A stretch of DNA of 64,000 nucleotides from Nocardia sp. NBC_00565 (lineage in GTDB: Bacteria; Actinomycetota; Actinomycetes; Mycobacteriales; Mycobacteriaceae): contig NZ_CP107785.1 in NCBI RefSeq assembly GCF_036345915.1, positions 4,030,001-4,094,000 on the forward strand, in the 5' to 3' direction. Under the pieces are notes generated by a model. The model saw nothing but the letters and a program-made list of their open reading frames with translations, did not search any database and was not told where the DNA came from. Both the position numbers and the translations under genes were made by a program. Positions 10,040 through 19,500 of this stretch are shown in pieces (positions within the stretch are counted from its first letter, which is position 1; the number at the start of each line of letters is the position of its first letter).

Positions 10040-10602
10040 CAGCGACCCCGTCCGAACAGTCCAGCCTCACTCGACCCGAGCGCACGCGAACTGCGCACGG
10101 TGATACCCGCGCTGAACCAATCGGATTCGCGAATGGTGCGCATCGCCTCCTTGCGTTGCGCCGGATCCAGGCGATCGATGAACAACACGCCATCCAAATG
10201 GTCGGTCTCGTGCTGCACGCAACGGGCCAGCAGCCCCTCGGCCGCGAACTCGACCGGCTTGCCATCGAAATCGACACCGGAGGCCCGCACTCGCAGCGCC
10301 CGCCGCGTGTCGTAGCGCAAGCCGGGAATCGACAGGCAGCCCTCGGGCCCCACCTGCTCCTCCTCGCCCACCACGGTGTAGGTCGGATTGATCAAATGTC
10401 CCTTGGCGTCCTCGGTGTCATAGACGAAAACCCGCAGACCGACCCCGATCTGCGGCGCCGCCATACCGACCCCACCGTCGTCGTGCATGGTGTCGGTCAG
10501 GTCGGTGACCAGCTGCCGCAGCTCACGATCGAATGCGGTGACCTCCGCCGCACGCGAACGCAGAATAGGATCGCCGAACAGGCGAACGGGCTGAATGGTC
10601 AC
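10039..10602 (-). CDS. def: Peptide deformylase
   Basis: Removes the formyl group from nascent proteins, the counterpart of the adjacent fmt. All three metal and catalytic motifs are present: [18 protein letters not shown] with the metal Cys, and QHETDHLDG with the HExxH-type site. GTG 10602 gives 187 residues starting [14 protein letters not shown] and has GGGAG 9 nt upstream. A longer frame to 10656 lacks a comparable ribosome binding site. First gene of the def-fmt-rsmB unit. Confidence 0.96.
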   Translation of the reverse strand: MTIQPVRLFGDPILRSRAAEVTAFDRELRQLVTDLTDTMHDDGGVGMAAPQIGVGLRVFVYDTEDAKGHLINPTYTVVGEEEQVGPEGCLSIPGLRYDTRRALRVRASGVDFDGKPVEFAAEGLLARCVQHETDHLDGVLFIDRLDPAQRKEAMRTIRESDWFSAGITVRSSRALGSSEAGLFGRGR

Positions 10603-10713
10603 GGCGGCAGCTCCCGAAAACGATGAACACGGTCGATTCATTCTAGTGAGCGACACCGTTCACACCGATCTCCCCGACCGAAGGGCCCAAAACTGGTAGA
10701 ACTCCAGTGCGGT

Positions 10714-10742
10714 CCGGGCGGGGTGTCGAAACCTCCGCCCGG
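10714..10742 (-). terminator. Hairpin after the lipase gene
   Basis: Inverted repeat CCGGGCGG / CCGCCCGG, 8 bp with a 13-nt loop, starting 19 nt after the lipase stop. There is no T-run, as is common for actinobacterial terminators. Confidence 0.5.
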
Positions 10743-10760
10743 CCGCCCGAGCCCCGGCGA

Positions 10761-11810
10761 TCAGGAATGTCCGGCGATGATGACCTCGGGAATGCCGGTG
10801 CCGAGCGGCACCGCACGACACGTCGGCGTGGGAGCGTGCGCCGGATCAAGCGCCTGCAGCAGCAGTTCCTGGACCAACGGGTCGTAGACCATGTGGAAGT
10901 GACCGGTCTCATCGGCCGCGCAGACATCCTGCAGCGCGATGTTCTCCACACTCGGACCGTGCAATGCGATATTGCTGAACGGCTGGATCATCTCGTCGAC
11001 CCGGCTGCCGATGGTCACGTAGTGCGGGCCCGGCACGGTGTCGCCGCCCGCGTTGAGCTCGACCATCACCGGCGAACCCTGCACCTGCTGCACCGCCGCG
11101 AGCGAGGTGACCATCGAGAAGGCCTGCAGTGCACCCGGAATAGCCTGCGCCACCGGCACCAGTCCGTACATCACCCCGCCGTAGCTCGGGGACGCCAGGC
11201 CGATCCACTGACCGATCTTCGGCGCGCCGCCGAGCTTGTTGACGTAGTAGCGAGTCACATTGGCGCCCTGGGAGAATCCGACGAGATCGACCTGGGTGGC
11301 GTTGGTCGCGGCCAGCACCTGGTCGACGAAAGCGCCGACCTGATAGGCGCTCATCACGATGTCCTCGGTGCCGTAGGTGTCCTTGCCCGGCGCGCCGCCG
11401 TAGTTGAGGGCGAAGACGCAGAAGCCGAGCGCCGTGATCTGCGGCCCGATGGCCGACCAGTCGGAATAGGCCGTGGAATCGGTGCCGTGCGCCAGGATGA
11501 CCGGGCGGGGATGCGCCGCGGTCGGCTTGCAGTCGAAATTGTTGGCACCGATCGGAACCGCGTTCTTGTGCGTCCTCTGATAGGTCGCGGCGGCCAGGTG
11601 GTCCGGCTGGGCGGGGCCGGGCTGGGTGGGGATATCCGGTGGCCGGTATCCGGCGATTTCCGCGCTCACCGGCGCGGTTTCGACCGGTTCGGCGCTCGCT
11701 ATCGGCGCCGCGCCGGAGCCGAAGAACACGGCTCCGGCCAAGACACCGGCGGACACCACCCGTCCGAACTGTGAACTACCCCAACCCCACGACCCGCTCG
11801 GCTGTTCCAT
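10761..11810 (-). CDS. Secreted triacylglycerol lipase / esterase
   Basis: A 349-residue alpha/beta hydrolase of the extracellular class-2 lipase type. A signal peptide is visible (hydrophobic VVSAGVLAGAVFFGSGAAPI, cleavage near ASA-EP, about residue 41). The oxyanion motif LAHGTDS lies near residue 108 and the nucleophile elbow GFSQG places the catalytic Ser at about residue 180. The His is probably in ETGHFHMVYD. Expected to act outside the cell or in the envelope on acylglycerols or esters. It is a single gene with its own hairpin; the substrate cannot be read from the sequence. Confidence 0.88.
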   Translation of the reverse strand: MEQPSGSWGWGSSQFGRVVSAGVLAGAVFFGSGAAPIASAEPVETAPVSAEIAGYRPPDIPTQPGPAQPDHLAAATYQRTHKNAVPIGANNFDCKPTAAHPRPVILAHGTDSTAYSDWSAIGPQITALGFCVFALNYGGAPGKDTYGTEDIVMSAYQVGAFVDQVLAATNATQVDLVGFSQGANVTRYYVNKLGGAPKIGQWIGLASPSYGGVMYGLVPVAQAIPGALQAFSMVTSLAAVQQVQGSPVMVELNAGGDTVPGPHYVTIGSRVDEMIQPFSNIALHGPSVENIALQDVCAADETGHFHMVYDPLVQELLLQALDPAHAPTPTCRAVPLGTGIPEVIIAGHS

Positions 11811-11872
11811 ATCACAATGATCTACCCGATCGGCGCGAAAACCGCACGCTCGGGCGGCGTTTCACAGTGCCC

Positions 11873-12529
11873 TTACTTTTCGGGGGCGTCATCCTCGGCG
11901 AGAATGCGGTAAAGCGCCTTGCGGGCCTCGGTGAGCACCTCGGCAGCGCGTGTCGCCTGCTGTGGTGTACCCGCCGCGGCGACCTGAGCGGCCGCACCCA
12001 TCAGCTGTCCGATGAGCGCCCGCAGATCCATCGCCTGGGTGCCGACGTCTTCCTTGACCTCCGCCCAGGGATCGCCGAGTTCGTCACGATGCTCGCTGAC
12101 GTAGGCCTCGCCCGCGTCGGTGAGCTTCGCGGTCTTGCGACCGGCGACCTTCTCGATGAGCAGCAGCCCCTCGTCCTCGAGCTGCGAGAGCGCGGGGTAG
12201 ATCGATCCCGGGCTCGGGCGCCAGACATCGTCGCTGCGCTCCTTGATCTGCTGGATCAGCTCATAACCGTGCATCGGGCGCTCGGTGAGCAGCAACAGCA
12301 CCGCGGCACGCACGTCACCGCGCCTGCCCCGGCCACCGCGGCCGCGCCCACGTCCGAAACCAGGACCGAAGCCGGGTCCGAAACCAGGACCGAAGCCCGG
12401 TCCGAACTCGGGTCCGAATCCGTGCCGCCCGCCGCGGCGATGCTGCCGACGACCCGCGTCACCCTCGTCATGCGCCGGCTTGTGCCAGCGGCCACGACCT
12501 CTGAATGCTCCGTATTCGATGTTTTCCAT
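11873..12529 (-). CDS. PadR-family transcriptional regulator with FGPG repeats
   Basis: 218 residues from an ATG with a perfect AGGAGG ribosome binding site. The PadR winged-helix domain starts near residue 74 (RGDVRAAVLLLLTERPMHGYELIQQI) and includes RPSPGSIYPALSQLEDEGLL. A C-terminal helix region (about 150-215) would mediate dimerisation. Between the basic N-terminus and the winged helix lie about five tandem FGPG or FGPE units and a Gly/Arg stretch, an unusual insertion. Longer starts exist, but the ribosome binding site decides for 12529. A CGATATATCG palindrome upstream suggests autoregulation. The target genes are not evident. Confidence 0.88.
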   Translation of the reverse strand: MENIEYGAFRGRGRWHKPAHDEGDAGRRQHRRGGRHGFGPEFGPGFGPGFGPGFGPGFGRGRGRGGRGRRGDVRAAVLLLLTERPMHGYELIQQIKERSDDVWRPSPGSIYPALSQLEDEGLLLIEKVAGRKTAKLTDAGEAYVSEHRDELGDPWAEVKEDVGTQAMDLRALIGQLMGAAAQVAAAGTPQQATRAAEVLTEARKALYRILAEDDAPEK

Positions 12530-12570
12530 GTCAGCCTCCTTGGGCTCTCGTATGTTTCTCACGTTATCGA

Positions 12571-12580
12571 CGATATATCG
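12571..12580. promoter_or_regulatory. Palindrome upstream of padR, candidate operator
   Basis: A perfect CGATATATCG palindrome about 42 bp before the PadR start, inside a longer imperfect dyad. PadR proteins commonly bind such AT-centred palindromes in their own promoters. Confidence 0.4.
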
Positions 12581-12637
12581 GCAATGCATCGAGCGCAAGG
12601 GTGGCGGCCATCACGAACCGACGAGTCGGACAAACGA

Positions 12638-12669
12638 ATGGGCCGCACATCGGCTGATGTGCGGCCCAT
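12638..12669 (-). terminator. Terminator of the carotenoid oxygenase gene
   Basis: A perfect 14-bp stem (ATGGGCCGCACATC / GATGTGCGGCCCAT) with a 4-nt loop, 14 nt after the stop codon at 12684. Confidence 0.7.
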
Positions 12670-12683
12670 GGTGACGGCATCGG

Positions 12684-13751
12684 CTAGGAACTTGTCGTCG
12701 GTACCCAATTCCCGTGGAAGCCCGCCGGAACCCGGTGCGGCAGCGGACCTTCATAGGGCCCGCGGCGCTCGGTGTCGAACATCTTCGGATGTCGCACCAC
12801 ATCGAGGACGATGGTGTTGCCGTCGTCGTAGGCGTTCATCGGATGGAAGACGTAGCAGGGCTCGATATCGAACCAGCGCACGTCGGCATTGTCGCCGTCT
12901 CGGGGCATCACACCGATGCGCGCCTGGTACTTCGGGTTCCAGCTGAAGGGGAGCCGGCGGTCCCTCGACACCTTGGTCACTTCTTGCGCGCGCACCGGAT
13001 CCGGTATCCGAATGCGCCCGATCAAGGCGGAGAGCAAGAGGCGTACCGGAAGTCGCAGTCCGCGCGGCACCATCATCTCCGCGCCCGCGCGCGCGTCGAA
13101 GGTGACCGGCAGATCGTAGAAGACCACATACTTCTCGGTCAGCGAGAAATCGTGCATCATCGTCACGCCCGCGACCTCGATATCGACCGAGCGCCGCGCC
13201 CGTCCGTCGACCCCGATCACCGAGTATTGGACCTTGTTGCCGCGGCCGAAGGAGTACGAGACCGCATGCAATTCACCGGTATCCGGGTCGCGCTGGGGAT
13301 GGGCGGTGTAGCCGCCGGTAATGGTGCCGTCGAAGTCGCAGACTCCCACGGTGTCCAGTTCGTCGGTGAGCTCATAGCATTTGATGCCCGCCTCGACCAG
13401 TGCGAGGGTGCGGCCCGCATGTCCGATCACATTCGTATTCGCGCCGATCCCGGACGGGCCCCGATAGCCGAGAATCGGCGGTTCCCCCAGCGCCACAACG
13501 GTTTCCGGGCCACGCACCCAGCGGTTGCGATACCACTCGGCTTTACCGTCGCGGATCCGGATGCCGTGCACCATGCCGTCGCCGGAGAACCAATGGTAGA
13601 GGTCGGGATCGATCTCGCCGATCGGGTTGGGGCCATTGCGGAGATACCGGCCGTTCAGATGGTCCGGGATAGTCCCGGCGACCGGCAGTTCGGTGAGCGT
13701 GTATTCCTGCTGGAGCGGGGCGAATCCGCCCTCGAGATATCGGTTGCCCAT
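12684..13751 (-). CDS. Carotenoid oxygenase family protein with internal deletion
   Basis: Retinal-pigment-epithelium/carotenoid cleavage dioxygenase family, which uses Fe(II) held by four histidines. Seen: LNGRYLRNGPNP, YHWFSGDGMVHG, TAHPQRDPDTGELHAVSY (first His), MMHDFSLTEKYVVFYDLP (second) and CYVFHPMNAYDDGNTIVLDVVRHP (third). The typical C-terminal end PHRVPAGFHGNWVP carries the fourth. The protein is only 355 residues where the family has about 470-500. The missing 110-120 residues lie between RRGPYEG and the C-terminal motif, so this is an in-frame internal deletion, not an early stop. Start ATG 13751 has GAGGGG upstream. Function is doubtful, as blades of the propeller are missing. 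Confidence 0.85.
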   Translation of the reverse strand: MGNRYLEGGFAPLQQEYTLTELPVAGTIPDHLNGRYLRNGPNPIGEIDPDLYHWFSGDGMVHGIRIRDGKAEWYRNRWVRGPETVVALGEPPILGYRGPSGIGANTNVIGHAGRTLALVEAGIKCYELTDELDTVGVCDFDGTITGGYTAHPQRDPDTGELHAVSYSFGRGNKVQYSVIGVDGRARRSVDIEVAGVTMMHDFSLTEKYVVFYDLPVTFDARAGAEMMVPRGLRLPVRLLLSALIGRIRIPDPVRAQEVTKVSRDRRLPFSWNPKYQARIGVMPRDGDNADVRWFDIEPCYVFHPMNAYDDGNTIVLDVVRHPKMFDTERRGPYEGPLPHRVPAGFHGNWVPTTSS

Positions 13752-13776
13752 GACGACCCCTCGTCTCATAACGCTG

Positions 13777-13791
13777 TTATGCCTTGTAGAA
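13777..13791. promoter_or_regulatory. Palindromic operator before the carotenoid oxygenase gene
   Basis: CATAAC-GCT-GTTATG, perfect 6-bp arms, 26 bp before the ATG. The TetR gene just upstream (13878-14465) is a possible ligand, although that protein's own promoter carries a different dyad. Confidence 0.35.
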
Positions 13792-13877
13792 TAGCCCCGG
13801 TGCCGTCGATCTCCTCGTTTGCATGGTTGACGACCGTACCCGCACCGATGCCTCGATGCGGCGGGCCATCGAAACCG

Positions 13878-14465
13878 CTATGACGCAAGCGAATCGATCC
13901 AGCGCACCAAACGACGCCCCTCGGTGACCATCAGTTCCGGATCACGGAAAGTGTTGGTGAGCAACGAGATTCCCTGATAGGCCGCGAACAGTGCCACGGC
14001 GAGTTCCCCCGCGTCGGCGCGGCCCATTGCCGTGAACTGCAGCTCGATCCAGTCGAGCAATGCGCGGATACCAGCCGCCGCCTGATCCAGCCCGTCCATA
14101 CGTTTGCCCAGTTCCGAGGCTAAAGTCCCAGTGGGACAACCGAATTGCGCCGCGCGGTCACGCTGGTCGACCCAGCCGCGCACCAGCGCCTGCAGCCGCT
14201 GCCGCGGGTCATCGTATTGCTCCAGCGCCGCAATGAGTTCCCGCAGCGTCTGCGCGTGCGCGCCGAGCGCGGCCTCGACCAGCTGATCCTTGGTCTTGAA
14301 GTAGTAGTAGACATTGCCGACCGGGACCTCGGCGGCCCGCGCGATATCGGCGATCGTCGTCTTCTCGACGCCCTGCTCATGGAAGACCTGGGCGGCAGCG
14401 GCGGCGAGGCGTTCGCGCTTGCCCGCCTTGGGCGGCGTGCGCCGACCTTCGACTGAGTTAGTCAC
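13878..14465 (-). CDS. TetR-family transcriptional regulator
   Basis: 195 residues from GTG 14465. The N-terminal helix-turn-helix reads TTIADIARAAEVPVGNVYYYFKTKDQLVEAAL, the YYYF-type recognition motif of TetR repressors. The C-terminal half (about residues 75-190) is the ligand-binding domain and contains FGCPTGTLASELG, found in TetR regulators of the AcrR/YxaF group. It is divergent from the NmrA-like reductase at 14539, and two identical-type dyads lie between them, so the regulator probably controls both. A TATAGT box 7 nt before the GTG suggests a leaderless mRNA. Confidence 0.9.
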   Translation of the reverse strand: MTNSVEGRRTPPKAGKRERLAAAAAQVFHEQGVEKTTIADIARAAEVPVGNVYYYFKTKDQLVEAALGAHAQTLRELIAALEQYDDPRQRLQALVRGWVDQRDRAAQFGCPTGTLASELGKRMDGLDQAAAGIRALLDWIELQFTAMGRADAGELAVALFAAYQGISLLTNTFRDPELMVTEGRRLVRWIDSLAS

Positions 14466-14473
14466 ACAACTAA
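14458..14473. promoter_or_regulatory. TetR operator 1
   Basis: TTAGT-CACACA-ACTAA, 5-bp inverted arms with a 6-nt spacer, overlapping the TetR gene's start codon. A matching dyad lies 52 bp away at 14510. Confidence 0.6.
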
Positions 14474-14509
14474 CTATAGACAAGCCGTCGACTCTTCGGC
14501 TACGTTCAT

Positions 14510-14525
14510 TTAGTCAGCCAACTAA
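14510..14525. promoter_or_regulatory. TetR operator 2
   Basis: TTAGT-CAGCCA-ACTAA, the same arms and spacing as the dyad at 14458, just upstream of the NmrA-like gene's AGGAG. The 52-bp centre-to-centre distance is five helical turns, so both sites face the same side of the DNA. Confidence 0.6.
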
Positions 14526-14538
14526 CTCAGGAGTGAAC

Positions 14539-15384
14539 GTGATCGTAGTGACCGGAGCGACCGGCAATATCGGACGCACCCTTGTGCAGCATCTCGCCGC
14601 GGCGGGCGAGCAGGTGACCGCCGTATCCCGCGGCAACCAGGACGTCGCGCTACCGGATGGTGTTCGGCATGAGCGCGCGGATCTCGCCGACCCGGGCAGC
14701 CTCTCCCCCGCAGTCGAAAACGCCGACGCGCTCTTCCTGCTCCTCACCGGACCGCAGTTGGTTACCGGCCCGGACCCGGAACGTTTCCTCGATGTCGCCG
14801 CGGCGGGCGGGGTCAAAAGGCTGGTGTTGCTGTCGTCCCAGGCCACCGGTACGCGGCCCGGTCTGGCCTCACACGCCCGCTTGCATGCGTTCGAGACGGC
14901 CATCCAGCAGTCCGACCTGGACTGGACAATTCTGCGACCCACCGGATTCTTCTCCAACACCTTTGCCTGGATCGAGTCCATCCGTGCCGATGGGGTAATT
15001 GCCGCGCCGTTCGCGGATGTGGCGTTGCCTGCGATCGATCCTGTCGATATCGCCGAGGTCGCGGCGAATGTGCTGCGCACAGTAGGGCATTCCGGCACGA
15101 CCTACGAGCTGACCGGACCCGCCGCGATCAGTCCACGCGAGCAAGCCGACATCATCGCGGCGGCCCTGGATACTTCGTTGCGTTTCGTCGAGTTGACTCG
15201 GGAGCAGGCCAGGACCGGAATGCTGCGATTCATGCCCGAGGACGTCGCCGACGGCACGCTGGACATCATCGGCACGCCGACACCCACTGAGCGGCAGGTC
15301 AGTTCGGATGTGGAGCGTGTTCTCGGGCGACCCGCGACATCATATGCCGAATGGGCGCAACGCAATCGCGCGATCTTCGGCTGA
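14539..15384 (+). CDS. NmrA-like NAD(P)-binding oxidoreductase
   Basis: 281 residues; atypical short-chain dehydrogenase fold of the NmrA/AzoB type. The dinucleotide-binding motif VTGATGNIGRTLVQHL is at the very N-terminus, followed by LLTGPQ, KRLVLLSSQ and LRPTGFFSNTFAW. Such proteins are NAD(P)H:quinone or azo reductases, or redox sensors. GTG 14539 is chosen because AGGAG lies 5 nt before it; upstream in-frame codons overlap the divergent TetR gene. Likely repressed by that TetR protein and induced by its ligand, which is unknown. Confidence 0.88.
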   Translation: MIVVTGATGNIGRTLVQHLAAAGEQVTAVSRGNQDVALPDGVRHERADLADPGSLSPAVENADALFLLLTGPQLVTGPDPERFLDVAAAGGVKRLVLLSSQATGTRPGLASHARLHAFETAIQQSDLDWTILRPTGFFSNTFAWIESIRADGVIAAPFADVALPAIDPVDIAEVAANVLRTVGHSGTTYELTGPAAISPREQADIIAAALDTSLRFVELTREQARTGMLRFMPEDVADGTLDIIGTPTPTERQVSSDVERVLGRPATSYAEWAQRNRAIFG

Positions 15385-15422
15385 TCGGCGTCGACGGGGA
15401 GCGCGGTCGGCAACGCCCGCCA

Positions 15423-15467
15423 GGCGATCGGGGCCAGCACCACGTGGCGGCGCTGGCCCCGATCGCC
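15423..15467 (+). terminator. Long hairpin after the NmrA-like gene
   Basis: A perfect 16-bp stem (GGCGATCGGGGCCAGC / GCTGGCCCCGATCGCC) with a 13-nt loop, between two convergent genes. It would also stop transcription from the minus strand. Confidence 0.7.
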
Positions 15468-15474
15468 GATCTGG

Positions 15475-15714
15475 TCAGCTCGGGCGGCTACCGATCCGAA
15501 TCTGCCACTCGCCCTTACGATCTCGCACATCAGCGCCGCGGGCGACCAGCTTTTCGTCCAGTTCATCCACTACGAGCGGTTTCTTTTCGGACACCGCGCG
15601 CCGGGGCCGCTTCAACGCATCGATGGCCTCGCCGGTTTCGGGCCGCCCGTCGGTCCGACGCCTGAATTCGGCGCCGTAAGGATCATTCTCGCCGCCCCAT
15701 GGAGCCGTGCTCAC
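15475..15714 (-). CDS. Small hypothetical protein
   Basis: 79 residues from a GTG, rich in charged residues and without membrane segments: MSTAPWGGENDPYGAEF at the start and LVVDELDEKLVARGADVRD near the end. No family is recognised and no ribosome binding site is visible. Codon use looks coding and the frame ends just beside the long hairpin, which supports a real gene. It could be a chance frame. Confidence 0.4.
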   Translation of the reverse strand: MSTAPWGGENDPYGAEFRRRTDGRPETGEAIDALKRPRRAVSEKKPLVVDELDEKLVARGADVRDRKGEWQIRIGSRPS

Positions 15715-15856
15715 GGAAGGCGGCCCGCTGGCTCGGACACCGTTCGATCACCGCGCACAGGTGTGCACAACCTATGCGCGGCGACCAGTGGATATGCGCC
15801 AGCGTGGGTACGGCGCGATCAGGGGCGCGCGGCTATCCCGGCCTTTGTTGCGTGTG

Positions 15857-16267
15857 TCAGCTGGTGACGAAGTCGAAGACCGGGGTGGTGGCGGCGCGCA
15901 ACTCGCAGGTATTGCCGAAGGTTCTCTGCCACTGGAAGTTTTGGCCGCGCCATGTACCGGCGGCGGTCGCGGTGACCGGGTCGTAGATCTTCGTGCAGAA
16001 GACGCCGGGATCACCGGCGAGTTTGTCGAATGCGCCGCCCGAGGTCGCCAGCGCGGCGCACGCCTCGACCGACGCGGGGTGGCTACCGCCCGCTGGATCA
16101 CACGTCAGCGTGACCTGCTCCGCCGTCGGACTCTGCGCCTCCCCTTTGCTGACGCTCAGCGATAGCTCGGACTGCCCAGGATCAGCACCTGCCGGTGCCG
16201 CACATACTCCAGCGGCGGCAACCGCAAGGCAGATGGTCGCGACGGTGCGAAGCGAGTTGCTCATCAT
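15857..16267 (-). CDS. Secreted subtilisin-inhibitor-like protein
   Basis: 136 residues with a clear signal peptide (TVATICLAVAAAGVCAAPAGA-DP). The mature part matches the Streptomyces subtilisin inhibitor family: LSVSKGEAQSP, TLTCDPAGGSHPASVEACAAL, and C-terminal YDPVTATAAGTWRGQNFQW and RTFGNTCELRAAT. The four family cysteines that form two disulfides are present. Expected to inhibit extracellular serine proteases or to protect the envelope. ATG 16267 or 16264 follows a GTGGG; a longer frame to 16402 encodes no plausible signal peptide. Confidence 0.85.
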   Translation of the reverse strand: MMSNSLRTVATICLAVAAAGVCAAPAGADPGQSELSLSVSKGEAQSPTAEQVTLTCDPAGGSHPASVEACAALATSGGAFDKLAGDPGVFCTKIYDPVTATAAGTWRGQNFQWQRTFGNTCELRAATTPVFDFVTS

Positions 16268-16523
16268 TGTCCCACTCAACCACAGCGCGCACCGCACCAC
16301 GCTCGGCCGCCACAAGTTGGCGCATCCGCCGCAAATCGCGCAGACAAACCTCACCGAGTCGCACAGCGTCTGCCTTGTGCACGGCAACTGCTGGACATCC
16401 ATCGACGACCAACGGAACGATGCAACATGACGCTGCCAAGATCAGTCGGCACGTCCGCCGGGAGTGTCGCGCAGTCAGGGCCGCGAGCGGATCTAGTGGT
16501 TTGCGGCGTGGCCTGAGGTGGGG

Positions 16524-19500
16524 TCAGCCGATGTCGACGGGGTCGATTTGGACGCGGAGGGGGGCGTCGGAGCGGTGGGTGCTGCGGATGGCTTGGGCGG
16601 CGGTGAGGGCGCGGGCGAGGGCGGCGCCGGAGGTGCGGTTGACGCGCAGGAGCATGCGTTCGACTTCGGCGGGGGAATCGCCGCCGTCGAAGGGTTTGCG
16701 GGCGCCGGGCGGCAGTGGGACCGGGCCGAGGAGGTCGACACTATCCGGAAGCTTTGCGGCGGAGAGCAATTCGGCGATGGACGCCGAGGTGCCGTCGATG
16801 GCGGCCATGCGAACGGCGGGCGGGAAGCCGACCTCGGCTCGACTCGCCACCTCGGCGCGGGCGTGTCCGAGCGGATCCCACCGCAACAGCGCCTGAACCG
16901 TGGGCAGCGAAGGTTCAGCCATGACGATGACCTGGCCGTGGTTGCGGACCAGAGTGGCGGCCGACATCCAGCGGCGCAGTGTGTCCTCGGCGGCGCGCAG
17001 GTCCGCGCGGCTGAGCAACGCCCAGCCGTCGAGCAGCAGCGCGACACCGTAGCCACCGGGCAGCACCGGTTCGGCGCCGACGGTCGCGACGATCACCTGC
17101 GGGCCCGGTTCCACCGAATCGAGCACCGCGCCGCCGCTGGACCCTCGGATCGGCACGCCGGGAAACGCGCGACCGAGTTCCTCAGCGGTGCGGGTCGCCC
17201 CGATCACCACCGCGCGCAGCGCACGGGAAGCACAGGCCGGACAACGGAATGCGGCCTCGGTGATGCCGCACCAGCGGCACGCGGGACTGTGCGCGGTTTC
17301 GCCGCGATGTCCGGCCCGCCCGTCCGGCAGGGCAAGTGGGCCGTTGCAGTGCCGACATCGTGCGGGCGTACGACATTTCGCACAGGCGAGCGCCGGGATG
17401 TAGCCGCGCCGCGGCACCTGCACCAGCACCGCCGCGCCTTCCGTCAACGCCGAACGCGCCGCCGCGTATCCGACGGCGGGAATGCGAACGGCCCGCGCGA
17501 CGGGATCACGCTCCATCGCGATATCGGAGTCGCCCGGCGCACTGATCCGCGGCGAAAACTTGCGCACCACAGCACGGTCGGCGACCAGATCGTGCGCCCA
17601 TCCCGAATCGACCACCGCCTGAATCTCCGCCGTCCGCGCAAATCCCCCCGCCACGAATGCCGCCCCGGTCTCGTGCGCCCGCAGCATCGCGACTTCCCGC
17701 GCGTGCGGATAAGGTGCACGCGGCTCGGCATAGGTGTCGTCCCCGTCGTCCCAGATCGCGATCAACCCGAGATCACGCGCGGGCGCGAACACCGCACTCC
17801 GCGTTCCGACGATCACCCGCGCGGTCCCCCGCAACGCCGCGAGCCACCGCCGATACCGTGCCGCGGGCCCCAACCCCGCCGCCAACCCCACCGCCGAATC
17901 CCCCACCAGCTGAACACATTCCGCCAACACCCGATCCAGATCACGCTGATCCGGCACCATCAGAATCGCACTCTGCCCCCGCCCGGCAACCACCGCCGCC
18001 AACTCCGCCAACCGCCGCGCCCACTCCTCCCCCGGCACCGCCTGCCAACCCGCCCGCACACCCTTCCCCTCCCCCAACGCCCCCACAAACGCCCCCCCAT
18101 GCACATACCGCTCCCACGCCCCCAACTCCACCCCGGCCCGACCACCAGATTCGCCAGCGACTTTTGCCCCCTGGGCTGTACCGCTGGCGCCAACACCCGC
18201 CGTCATGGCAGCACGCGAATCCCCCACTGCCGCACCGGATCCACCCACCGATGCGCCACCAGCCCCCTCACCGAGACCGACCGAATGCACCGCCACAACG
18301 CCGCCCGAACCATCGGCGCCGCCCGCAGCATCACTCGAGCCCGCAGCCTCACCCACACCGCCAACAAAACCAGCCGGACCGCCCACAGCATCGCCCGACC
18401 CGGCCGCATCACCGGAAGCACCACCCGAACCAGCCGACCCGCCCACACCGCCAACAAAACCAGCCATGCCACCCGCGACGCGGCCCGATCCAGCCGCGCC
18501 GCCCGCAGCACCACTCGAACCCGCAGCCTCACCTACAACCCCGACGGAATCAGCCGCGTCGTCCACGGCATCGTCCGATCCAGCCACACCGCCCTCAGCA
18601 CCAACCGAACCAGCCAGTGCCGCGTAATAGGAAGTCGACGACACCACCGAAGACGTCGATGAAACAGGCAAGGCCGCAGCGGATGTCGCGGTTCCGGTCA
18701 CCGAGGCACCGCCACCCGTCCCGGGCCGCCGCACGACACTCACATCCTCGGGCGAATGCACTTGTGCGCTGTCCGTATCGCCACCCGAACCGGGCGCGCC
18801 ATCCGCAGCACCACCCGAACCACCCAGCACAACTGCGGGATCGACGGCCAACGGCGCCGCCGGAGACGGCACTGAAACAGGCTGGTTCGCAGCGGATGTC
18901 GCGCTCTCGGTCATTGAAGCGCCGCCGCACGACCCGAGCTGCCGCCGCACGACGTCCGCGTCCTCGGGCAAATGCCATTGTGCGCTGTCCGTATCACTAC
19001 CCGAAACGGTCGCGCCATCCGCACCAGCCAGCGCGACTGAGGGACCGGCCGCTATCAGTGGTACCGCCGAAATGGGCGCGGCCGCGACGGAAGTCGCGCC
19101 TCTGGTCGCCGAAGCACCGCTGCTGGACCCGAGCTGCCGCGAGTCGATGCCCGCAGCGGCCCCGGGCGGATGCACTTGCGCGCCATCCGCGTCGGCACGC
19201 ACAACCGGAGCGACGGATGACGATTCCGAGGAGCACGGTGCGGCCACGACGGCCGCCGTTTCTCCGGAGCCGGCTAGTGCCGAATCGATCGAGGAACGGC
19301 CGCTCGATACGCCATGTTGAAGTGCCGCGGCGGTGTTGACGGTCGGTTCAGACGAATGCGCCTCTGCGTCTGCCTGCACAGTCGCGTTGCCAGCGGATGA
19401 TCCCGACGACCGCGACGCAGCCTCAGCCACCCCAACACCCACAGCCCCGCCCGAACCGGCCGGTGCCAGATCGCCCGATCCACCACGCTCAGCCGCCTCG

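Noticed and set aside
16518..19339. Long plus-strand frames opposite priA, including a Pro/Arg/His-rich one
   Set aside because: Composition mirrors the Ala/Gly/Ser repeats of the priA insertion; no start signals.
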